Shown here piece by piece: positions 1-6,631 of a DNA stretch of 64,000 nt. The DNA lies in NCBI GenBank assembly GCA_937997635.1, contig CALLFA010000050.1:1-64000 (forward strand), in the 5' to 3' direction. Within the stretch, counting starts at the first letter, position 1; each line of letters begins with the position of its first letter. The notes beneath the pieces were generated by a model, which made no database searches, had not been told where the DNA came from, and was given only the letters and a program-made list of their open reading frames with translations. Both the position numbers and the translations under genes were made by a program. The stretch is from an uncultured Saprospiraceae bacterium (GTDB lineage Bacteria > Bacteroidota > Bacteroidia > Chitinophagales > Saprospiraceae).

Positions 1-1
1 T

Positions 2-817
2 CTTAGGTGGAATTATACTTCTGATCCATCTTATGAATGGAATACTGTTGGGGCACTAGAGCAAAAAGGGTTTGCTCAACATTTGGATTTGATGTCATTT
101 AGGATGTGTGATAGAAGTACAGGTAGATTTATAAATGTCGATCCGCTGGCAGATCATCCAAATCAAGTAGATAAATCGCCTTACGCCTATGCTTGGAATA
201 ATCCTATTAAGTTTATTGATCCAGATGGGAGAATGCCTCAATGGCCACCAGCAAATTTTTCTGGTGATTTTTGGGAAGACGAAAATGGTACTTTTACAAG
301 AAATTCAAGTTCGGACCCATGGGAAGTAACTGATTGCAGTGGCGTTTGCCAAGGCGTGTTAAATGATAGTTCATCCTTACCCGCCTCTGGTGTTGCAGAA
401 TCAACAGGGTTTCTTGATGCTGGTTCTACCATGGTTAGCGGACTATTATTTGAAGGAGGTAAGGCATTAGGATTGAATAGTGAGAATGCTTCATTAGCAG
501 CAACAACTGTTTTAATTTTAAATGACGCAAAAAGCCTACGGGTCGATAAAGTAATTAAGAACGTTGATGATCTTGTTGAAGCAGCTGGGAAGTTTGGCAA
601 AAGAAAAACAAAGGTTGGTGAAAATACGATACAGGGTAATGTTAATGATGTATTTGAGACTATTTCTGAAGGTGGAGAAATTCTTGAAAGTGGTGCTGTT
701 AAAATGAGTGACGGCAGAATTATTAATAAACATATATCTTCATCAACACGTCAATCCACCATATCGATAAATCAAGAAGGTCAAAGATTAAAGAAAATAA
801 GATTTGAAGATCAATGA
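2..817 (+). CDS. Rhs-family polymorphic toxin, C-terminal part (5' end outside window)
   Basis: The reading frame is open from the first bases of the window, so the gene is the 3' end of a longer one. The visible part begins with the end of an Rhs core: a motif of the form FRMCDRSTGRF-DPLADH, then SPYAYAWNNPIKFIDPDGR, which is the conserved junction before the variable toxin tip. About 190 residues follow the DPDG junction. The last ~80 residues (from GENTIQGNV to KKIRF) look like a small globular nuclease-type tip with a GRIINKHISSST motif, but I cannot assign a toxin family; a BECR-fold RNase is only a guess. The stop codon overlaps the next gene by ATGA, as expected for toxin followed by immunity protein. 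Family knowledge: such tips are delivered to neighbouring cells or act inside kin-discrimination systems. Confidence 0.75.
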   Translation, partial: LRWNYTSDPSYEWNTVGALEQKGFAQHLDLMSFRMCDRSTGRFINVDPLADHPNQVDKSPYAYAWNNPIKFIDPDGRMPQWPPANFSGDFWEDENGTFTRNSSSDPWEVTDCSGVCQGVLNDSSSLPASGVAESTGFLDAGSTMVSGLLFEGGKALGLNSENASLAATTVLILNDAKSLRVDKVIKNVDDLVEAAGKFGKRKTKVGENTIQGNVNDVFETISEGGEILESGAVKMSDGRIINKHISSSTRQSTISINQEGQRLKKIRFEDQ

Positions 818-1326
818 GAATAAACAATCAAATATTTGAATCAAAAGAACCATTTGGATTTACTGTTGGTGAGTTAATTATTGATAGTAGTTTTGAAATT
901 GAGTTACTGATAGAAGCCAAACTATTTGAATCTGAAATTCGACCCGCTTTTGTAAAAGATAGCTTTGTAGACAACGGCGACAAACAAGGTTATCTCAAAG
1001 GACTTTTTTGTTCTGATGAATTATCAGATTCTGATTTTAAACGTATTCCTGAAAATGGAATCTATTGTTACTTAGAGGGATTTAGTGAGTCTGAAGAGGA
1101 ATGGGGAGATGATAAATTGATGTTCAAAAATCTTTTAGAATCTTTTAAGCAAAAAACGAAAGACACTTTGGGGAGTTGCTACCTAATTAATAAAGAGTGG
1201 TTTAGTGAAGGAAGCAAAAAAGTTCGTAGTAGAGAATTTACCTTGTATGATTTTTATTTTATAATCATTTGGATTGATAAAAATGATAATTCCAAGGTGT
1301 ATCTGTCAGAATGGTTCAGTGATTAG
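814..1326 (+). CDS. Candidate immunity protein of the Rhs toxin
   Basis: A 170-residue acidic cytosolic protein without signal peptide or membrane segment. I do not recognise a named family. The assignment rests on position: its ATG overlaps the TGA of the Rhs toxin by four bases, giving translational coupling, and it is the last gene before a strong terminator. Immunity proteins of polymorphic toxins are typically small, acidic and encoded immediately after the toxin. It is rich in Asp/Glu/Ser with aromatic clusters (FYFIIIWID near the C-terminus), compatible with a SUKH- or Imm-type fold, but this is not shown by any motif. Confidence 0.6.
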   Translation: MRINNQIFESKEPFGFTVGELIIDSSFEIELLIEAKLFESEIRPAFVKDSFVDNGDKQGYLKGLFCSDELSDSDFKRIPENGIYCYLEGFSESEEEWGDDKLMFKNLLESFKQKTKDTLGSCYLINKEWFSEGSKKVRSREFTLYDFYFIIIWIDKNDNSKVYLSEWFSD

Positions 1327-1353
1327 ATTACAGAATAAAACATAGTTTAGTAG

Positions 1354-1379
1354 AGCCTCTGAGAAATCAGGGGCTTTTT
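1354..1379 (+). terminator. Rho-independent terminator after toxin/immunity pair
   Basis: Nine-base-pair stem (1354-1362 with 1367-1375, one G-U pair) closed by a GAAA tetraloop and followed by five T. It ends the plus-strand transcript and lies directly against the 3' end of the convergent XRE gene. Confidence 0.85.
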
Positions 1380-1382
1380 AGT

Positions 1383-1751
1383 TTACAGAGCAGCGATATT
1401 TTTCTGAAAGAAATCTTTAAACTTCTTTTTTGTCAAGAAGGTATCAATCATTTTAAAGACCATAGATTTTTCTTCCTCTTCGAGTTGAGCGATTAGTTTG
1501 ACTTGTTCTAATAGGCTTTTATCTTCTACGGTTATTTCTTCAGGCATGTTGCCATCGAAGTTGACGAGCTGGTCAATCGTCATTCCAAAATACTGAGCAA
1601 TCTTATTGACAGAATCTAAAGACAGATCTCGTTCGCCCTTCTCTACTTTAGAATAGTTAGAACGGTGCATGTGTACCAGTTCGGCAACTTGTTGTTGAGT
1701 CAAGCCCTTTTCTTCTCTAAGCGTCTTTATTGTAGTTCCTATATGCTGCAT
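1383..1751 (-). CDS. XRE-family helix-turn-helix transcriptional regulator
   Basis: A 122-residue DNA-binding protein. Residues ~5-62 form an HTH_3 domain (IKTLREEKGLTQQQVAELV, then RSNYSKVEKGERDLSLDSVNKIAQYFGM). The C-terminal ~55 residues form an acidic helical tail (EEEEKSMVFKMIDTFLTKKKFKDF) of the type found in many Bacteroidota XRE regulators next to accessory genes. The start overlaps the end of the upstream XRE remnant by 13 bases. A role in controlling nearby accessory genes is inference. Confidence 0.85.
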   Translation of the reverse strand: MQHIGTTIKTLREEKGLTQQQVAELVHMHRSNYSKVEKGERDLSLDSVNKIAQYFGMTIDQLVNFDGNMPEEITVEDKSLLEQVKLIAQLEEEEKSMVFKMIDTFLTKKKFKDFFQKNIAAL

Positions 1752-2023
1752 AACTGATACAATTTAGCTTCAAAGTTATCAAAAAGACCCCTGAATAACA
1801 ATATTGAGAGAGCATAAGCCGCTTTAGCCTTAAAATCTCTAATAGACATATCAATAAAGAAATAGAGCTTCTCTCTGACATCGGAGGGAAGCTTTTGTAG
1901 TTCTACAACTCTGTGCAGTGTTTTGGCATCAATTTCAGTATCTATTGTTCCAACTAGATAATCAAGCGAGAATTCTTGGATATGAGCAAGTTCAATAAAA
2001 ATGGTATACGTTAAATCATTCAT
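1739..2023 (-). pseudogene. Remnant of a second XRE regulator (HTH lost)
   Basis: A 94-residue reading frame whose sequence from residue ~18 on (FSLDYLVG, then KTLHRVVELQKLPSDVREKLYFFIDMSIRDFKAKAAYA) is what normally follows the HTH in XRE regulators of this group: the last recognition-domain helix, then the dimerisation tail. The HTH helices that should precede it are absent and replaced by ~17 unrelated residues. I read it as a 5'-truncated paralogue of the downstream XRE gene. It could still be expressed as a dimerisation-only partner, because the two frames overlap and read in the same direction. Confidence 0.6.
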
Positions 2024-2056
2024 ATTTTTAGGTTATACAAGTATATCGTTCTCTTT

Positions 2057-2953
2057 TCAATATTCAATCCTCCCATAATTTTTCAGCACATTCAATACCC
2101 ATAACGTTTGAATGCCCGCCCATTCTAGTTTTGTTCCTTCACTAATGCCATACCAAGTATCCCAGCGACCATCATCTTTTTGTATGCCAATTAAGTTTTT
2201 GATGTCAGCTTCGATCGTCTCCTGGGTGAAAAGCGAGTGAAGCATGCTTTCGGGAGAAGGGGCAAAATTTAAACTGTGTGGTTTTCCATATAGACACCAG
2301 CCGTCATCTGCCTTGTCCTCACAAATGATTCCATTGTTGGATATCCACTTTTTTAACTCATTGATTTTTTTCTCCGCCTTATTTTGACTTTTAGTATGCT
2401 TTAAAAATGTCAACCATCTTGGCACACATAAATAGCAAAATACATGTGTGTCCTGTATCCGTTCGAATTCGCTCCAGACAAACGCTTCTGCTTTTCTCAT
2501 CCAAGGAATATCAACTTTGTGTTTTTCCAACATTCCAAGTAGCGGAGCAGTAGTGCTCAAAGCAGCCCATTCCTTAACGCTCTTAAAATGTTCTTCACAA
2601 GGATAAGTGCTTGTGGGTCTAAACATCCACGGGATACCACCTTTCTCGGTAGTTATGCTTTCGAAATATGGCATGAAGTCTTCAAGGAGTATTTTTTTAT
2701 TCAGATAACCAACTTCGTCGAGTATTTCCAGCGCCATAATGCTAAACAGAGGTTGACTTTCTGGAGATGCCGTATCTGGTTCCATGCCGTGGCCGTATCC
2801 GCCATCGGGATTACGATAGGCATATACGGCATGATAAACACCATTCATATCTCCGTCTGCAAAATGAAATTCGAATAGACGTCTCTCAATCATTCTTGCA
2901 TTGGTCAAGATGAAATCTCTTGCTTTTAGATATTTATTTTTTGATAACATCAT
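2057..2953 (-). CDS. Alpha/alpha-toroid (terpene cyclase/prenyltransferase-like) protein of unknown function
   Basis: A 298-residue soluble protein. Repeats of the type YRNPDGGYGHGMEPD and IQKDDGRWDTWYG resemble the QW-like/prenyltransferase repeats of alpha/alpha-toroid folds, and the length fits small bacterial members annotated as prenyltransferase/squalene oxidase repeat proteins. No catalytic DxDD motif is visible, so cyclase activity is not supported. It lies upstream of the XRE pair on the same strand with a 33-base gap. A decayed copy of its middle part is found at 3356-3485. Confidence 0.7.
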   Translation of the reverse strand: MMLSKNKYLKARDFILTNARMIERRLFEFHFADGDMNGVYHAVYAYRNPDGGYGHGMEPDTASPESQPLFSIMALEILDEVGYLNKKILLEDFMPYFESITTEKGGIPWMFRPTSTYPCEEHFKSVKEWAALSTTAPLLGMLEKHKVDIPWMRKAEAFVWSEFERIQDTHVFCYLCVPRWLTFLKHTKSQNKAEKKINELKKWISNNGIICEDKADDGWCLYGKPHSLNFAPSPESMLHSLFTQETIEADIKNLIGIQKDDGRWDTWYGISEGTKLEWAGIQTLWVLNVLKNYGRIEY

Positions 2954-3085
2954 GTTGTTTTCAAGCTTGGTACCTTGAGGTACTTTTTTATTCGAGTGAA
3001 TATTTTTTTTAAAAAAAGCTTAGATTTATTATTTTATACCCTGTTGTTTTAAAAGACTGTAGAACTTTGATAATTTCACTTTCTG

Positions 3086-3328
3086 CTAATTGTTGTGTTG
3101 TGTTCTCCAATTTCGTTTTTCAATTTTCCTAAAGTTTTCACAATCCTTTATTGAAGATAAGTATTTTGAAAGCCTCAAGAGTTCATCATCTTCAACATCA
3201 CCTACATATGACTTAGGGTAAATGGCATTCCCGTAATTGGGGTTAATTTGAAAAGTAGTGATGAAGCTAGTCTCCAATTGTTGTCTCTTATCTCTTGAGT
3301 TTGACACCAAAACAAGATTCATCTTCAT
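3086..3328 (-). CDS. Hypothetical protein, 80 residues
   Basis: A short open frame coding for a Lys/Arg/Asn-rich protein with no recognised domain, signal peptide or membrane segment. It lies between the toroid-protein gene and a decayed duplicate of it, so it may itself be a product of rearrangement rather than a working gene. Supported only by an open frame of plausible composition. Confidence 0.3.
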   Translation of the reverse strand: MKMNLVLVSNSRDKRQQLETSFITTFQINPNYGNAIYPKSYVGDVEDDELLRLSKYLSSIKDCENFRKIEKRNWRTQHNN

Positions 3329-3355
3329 AGATCCCTGATAAAACCTAAGATTTTA

Positions 3356-3485
3356 CTTAACGCTTTGAAAATGTTCTTTACAAGGATAAGTGCTTGTGGG
3401 TCTAAAGGTAGTTATGCTTTCGAAATATGGCATGAAGTCTTCAAGGAGTATTCCTTTATTCAGATAACCAATATCGTCGAGTATT
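3356..3485 (-). pseudogene. Duplicated fragment of the toroid-protein gene
   Basis: These 130 bases align almost base for base with 2573-2726 inside the upstream toroid-protein gene, in the same orientation, except for one clean 24-base (in-frame) deletion and a few substitutions. No open frame remains around it. The rest of 3329-3644 holds no gene that I can recognise. It looks like the residue of a former tandem duplicate. Confidence 0.8.
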
Positions 3486-3644
3486 CTACTTGTAGTAAAC
3501 TAACGTGATCTACAGGATTAGAAATTAGTAAAAATTAGGTTACAATCAAATCAGACATTCTTTAATCAAAGTTGAGAAATGTATAAAATGTACATTAAAT
3601 AAGTAATTTGACAAAACTTACATAATCTAGAATGAGCAACGATT

Positions 3645-5162
3645 CTATTCTTTCTCACAACCATAAGTAACAATTTGAAATTGTGCTCCTGATTTAACTT
3701 CAAATCCACTTAAAAGAGCAACACCTAATTTTGCATCATATGTCAATTGAATATCTGGCAATATTATTTGCTCCGACTCTATTGAATGATCCGTATCGTA
3801 AAATTTAGATTGATGAACCGAGTTTACCAATCTATTTTCATTAATAAATTGAGTCAAACAATTGGCTTCGATATTGTATTGACAACCGGTTGAATATGCT
3901 AATGCATCAGAAAAATTGATCACAGAATTATTGTAGACTTTATTAAAAAGATTTAATCTATGACTACCACTTTCTATAATTTCGCATTTTATCCGTTTTA
4001 TATATAAAATCTCATCTTCATCTTCTGTTTCCTCTGAATTGAATGGTACTGTATGGGTTGCTTTAATACAAGCAATAGCGCTTACTAATGCAGCAGCTTG
4101 AGATGTACCACTGTGGTAAACAATATCTTGTTGCAATCCTGGCCCTGCTACTCCTTCCGCAAAAATAGCTACATCAACAGATTTGCTGCCATAATTACTA
4201 AAGTGGCTCAGTTCATATTGGTCATCCAAAGCTGCAACAGATAGAATATTGGTAGACGGAAATGATGACGGTAATGAGGTATTAGTATAGTCATCGTTAT
4301 CTAAAGAATTATTGCCCGCTGATGTAATGATAAGAACACCTTTCTTTCTAGCGTATTCTATTGCATTTTGTAACGGATAAAACAGTGTATCGCTATACGT
4401 ATCTGTAAGACTAAAACTCATATTTATAATCGATGCGTCTTCATCCACGGCATCTAACAATGCAAATACAACATTTGACATAAATGCAAATCCTTCAGAA
4501 TCATGGGTTTTCCGAATATCAAATTTTACTTTACTAGAATTGGGAGTATTCTTGTGAACATGGTGATAAATTATACCTGCTATATGACTACCATGACCAT
4601 GCGTATCTTCGGGCAATGGGTCATTATCAACATAATCAAATCCTGTGTAATTAGTTAAATTAAAATTGTATTCGGAAGTAGAGTTATCGGCAATATTGGA
4701 TATACCTGTATCTATAATAGAAATAGTAACTTCACGTTCACCATGTATAAAAGAATGATCAAAGCTCACATCATGTATGTTTGGATTAACTAGCTGATCA
4801 TTGCCAATATAATGGTTTATGTTAAAGGATGATTCATCTATTTCTGTTTTTGATTTGGCGCCCGCAATTGTTCCATCAATATCAAATATTGTGACACCAT
4901 TTTGATCTACATATGGAAAATGCGATACTTGCCATAAAGCAAGATTAATGTCCTCATTTTCCCAAATCTCGATGGAGTTTAATTCAGCAAGCAATTGGTC
5001 TTTTTCAATTTCTGAAACAGACTCATCTATTTGAACGAAATATTGGTGCGGATGATAAGGGACGGGATCATCAACTATAACATTGTTGCAGAAACCGTAA
5101 TGACAGACCACTAGGTACAAACATACGGTGAGTAAAAGGTTCTTAATCTTAGTACAATCCAT
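3645..5162 (-). CDS. Secreted subtilisin-like serine protease (S8) with C-terminal 3-coathanger-like domain
   Basis: A 505-residue protein with an N-terminal signal peptide (hydrophobic residues ~8-24). The S8 triad is complete: Asp151 in SIIDTGIS, His190 in HGHGSHIAG, Ser354 in HSGTSQAAA, with oxyanion Asn284 in SAGNNS. The last ~40 residues (LLSGFEVKSGAQFQIVTYGC) match the short beta repeat seen at the C-terminus of many secreted Bacteroidota proteins; the M14 carboxypeptidase at 15030-17375 ends the same way. It is divergent from the sigma factor/CHAT operon (157-base gap), which suggests functional coupling. Role: extracellular or periplasmic proteolysis; the substrate is unknown. Confidence 0.9.
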   Translation of the reverse strand: MDCTKIKNLLLTVCLYLVVCHYGFCNNVIVDDPVPYHPHQYFVQIDESVSEIEKDQLLAELNSIEIWENEDINLALWQVSHFPYVDQNGVTIFDIDGTIAGAKSKTEIDESSFNINHYIGNDQLVNPNIHDVSFDHSFIHGEREVTISIIDTGISNIADNSTSEYNFNLTNYTGFDYVDNDPLPEDTHGHGSHIAGIIYHHVHKNTPNSSKVKFDIRKTHDSEGFAFMSNVVFALLDAVDEDASIINMSFSLTDTYSDTLFYPLQNAIEYARKKGVLIITSAGNNSLDNDDYTNTSLPSSFPSTNILSVAALDDQYELSHFSNYGSKSVDVAIFAEGVAGPGLQQDIVYHSGTSQAAALVSAIACIKATHTVPFNSEETEDEDEILYIKRIKCEIIESGSHRLNLFNKVYNNSVINFSDALAYSTGCQYNIEANCLTQFINENRLVNSVHQSKFYDTDHSIESEQIILPDIQLTYDAKLGVALLSGFEVKSGAQFQIVTYGCEKE

Positions 5163-5255
5163 AATACGGGCTTAGATGTCAACTTAACAATAAAATAATT
5201 AAAAAGCCAATTTGTGCCTATATTTCAAAAATAAATTAGATAAAATCGGCACATT

Positions 5256-5301
5256 TAGTAGATCTTCTCCTTTCTAAATTGTAAATACAAGTAGTAGATC
5301 T
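5256..5301. promoter_or_regulatory. Direct repeat TAGTAGATCT (two copies) in divergent promoter region
   Basis: Two identical ten-mers at 5256-5265 and 5292-5301, 36 bases apart, just upstream of the sigma factor gene and between it and the divergent subtilisin gene. The spacing and position suit a regulatory site, but no known operator matches. Confidence 0.3.
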
Positions 5302-5319
5302 AACATCTTTGTTTTTTTA

Positions 5320-5877
5320 ATGAGTAAAAACTTCAATCTCACATTACATGAGTATGAAACTCTTGTAAATAGCTTGCGCCATGGAGACGAACAATTGTTT
5401 GAGAAGATCTTTCTTCAACACTTCAAAGTTGTTGTACATCAGTTACAAGCAAAGTACAGGTGTTCACAGAGTGAGGCATACGATGCGACCATGGATGCTA
5501 TTTTAGAATTACGATTGAAGATTATTGATGGTAAAATAAAATATGGCAATCTTGATTATCTGTTTTTTTTAATGGCATCACAAGTTCTGATGCGAAATTT
5601 GAAAAAATTTAGACTATCAGACTTTGATGAAAATCTACTGAACCATGAAGACTCGATGTTCTCAGATGAAGATATCGATAATTTAAATAAAGCATGGTCA
5701 GATTTAAGTAAAGAATGTCAAGGTCTTCTTTCTAGAAATGTCTTCAGTGGGATCAAACTTAAAGACATAGCACATGAAGATGGCCGAACTCATCTAGCAG
5801 TAAGAAAACACAAAAAAAGATGCCTAGATAAATTATTAATGTTTTTTAAAAAATATTCAGTTCCTAATTTGCAGTGA
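5320..5877 (+). CDS. ECF-like sigma-70 family RNA polymerase sigma factor
   Basis: A 185-residue protein with sigma region 2 (residues ~15-95, GDEQLFEKIFLQHF and a YLFFLMASQVLMRNLKK segment) and region 4 (residues ~125-180, LSKECQGLLSRNVFSGIKLKDIA then a second helix AVRKHKKRCLDKLL). It starts the plus-strand operon sigma / membrane TPR protein / CHAT protein. Its stop codon overlaps the GTG of the next gene (GTGA), so the two are translationally coupled, the usual arrangement for a sigma factor and the membrane protein that controls it. Likely targets are its own operon and perhaps the divergent protease; this is inference. Confidence 0.85.
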   Translation: MSKNFNLTLHEYETLVNSLRHGDEQLFEKIFLQHFKVVVHQLQAKYRCSQSEAYDATMDAILELRLKIIDGKIKYGNLDYLFFLMASQVLMRNLKKFRLSDFDENLLNHEDSMFSDEDIDNLNKAWSDLSKECQGLLSRNVFSGIKLKDIAHEDGRTHLAVRKHKKRCLDKLLMFFKKYSVPNLQ

Positions 5878-6545
5878 AAAAATTTCTCGATAAATATAAT
5901 GCTATGACCACAACAGAAAATAAGGTCGAATTACTTCAGTCTTTCGTAAAGCAAATGCTAAATAATAGGAAGAAGAATGAATACATGAAGAAGTTAGAAA
6001 GTGAATTCGGAGTCAGAAGAGATAGCCCTAAAAAAGTTCAACTGCCTCTCAAAAGGAGTAGCATAGTTTATATATCAGGTATAGCTGCCTCACTTGCTAT
6101 TTTAGTCATTAGTATTGCAGTATTTGGTTTATTCGATTCTAATACGAGATTAGCAAGTCAACTTATAGAAAATGACTATTTCATTCATCCTGGAATCGAA
6201 AAAGGCATATCGTTACCAGATAGTGAATTAAGAACATTAGCTATTGCAGCTTATGGTGATCGAAATTTTAAGGAAGCAGCCCAATTGTTCAGTTCTATAA
6301 AATCTAAGTCTGCGGATGATCAATTTTTCTCGGCATTATCATTCCTATACGATGGTCAATACGAAGAGTCGATTGAACGTTTTGAAGTGTCGAATCAGGT
6401 GTTTAGAGAAGAGGTAAACTGGTATTTAAGTCTCTCGTATATACTACATGGAGATACAGATAAAGCTCTTAAAATCTTGTATGAGATTAAACCTAAGGAG
6501 TGGAATTATATGAAAGCTCAAAAGCTGATATCGGAATATAAATAA
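5874..6545 (+). CDS. Single-pass membrane protein with TPR-like C-terminal domain; putative sigma-factor partner
   Basis: A 223-residue protein starting at GTG that overlaps the sigma-factor stop codon (first in-frame ATG is codon 11). Residues ~1-60 are a charged cytosolic part, ~65-87 one transmembrane helix (SIVYISGIAASLAILVISIA), and ~110-220 tetratricopeptide-like helices (RNFKEAAQLFSSIKSK, GQYEESIERFEVS, DTDKALKILYEI). The topology (short cytosolic domain, one helix, outside domain) and coupling to the sigma gene suggest an anti-sigma-like role, although no zinc-binding anti-sigma motif is present. Confidence 0.7.
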   Translation: MKKFLDKYNAMTTTENKVELLQSFVKQMLNNRKKNEYMKKLESEFGVRRDSPKKVQLPLKRSSIVYISGIAASLAILVISIAVFGLFDSNTRLASQLIENDYFIHPGIEKGISLPDSELRTLAIAAYGDRNFKEAAQLFSSIKSKSADDQFFSALSFLYDGQYEESIERFEVSNQVFREEVNWYLSLSYILHGDTDKALKILYEIKPKEWNYMKAQKLISEYK

Positions 6546-6620
6546 TTGTCATGACTAGTACTTTCCAAATTTACTCATTTTGAATTGGTACTTCATGTAA
6601 TAATAGTTGAGAATTAGCTT

Positions 6621-6628
6621 TATACTTG
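6621..6628 (+). promoter_or_regulatory. Putative -7 element (TATACTTG) before the CHAT gene
   Basis: One mismatch to the Bacteroidota TAnnTTTG element. It lies only three bases before the first ATG (6632). If it is used, transcription would begin at about 6635 and translation would have to start at the in-frame ATG at 6650, which also gives the better signal peptide. No clear -33 element. Confidence 0.35.
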
Positions 6629-6631
6629 TAA

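Noticed and set aside
2970..2989. GTACC/GGTAC hairpin with six T on the plus strand
   Set aside because: No plus-strand gene ends there; stem of only five pairs.
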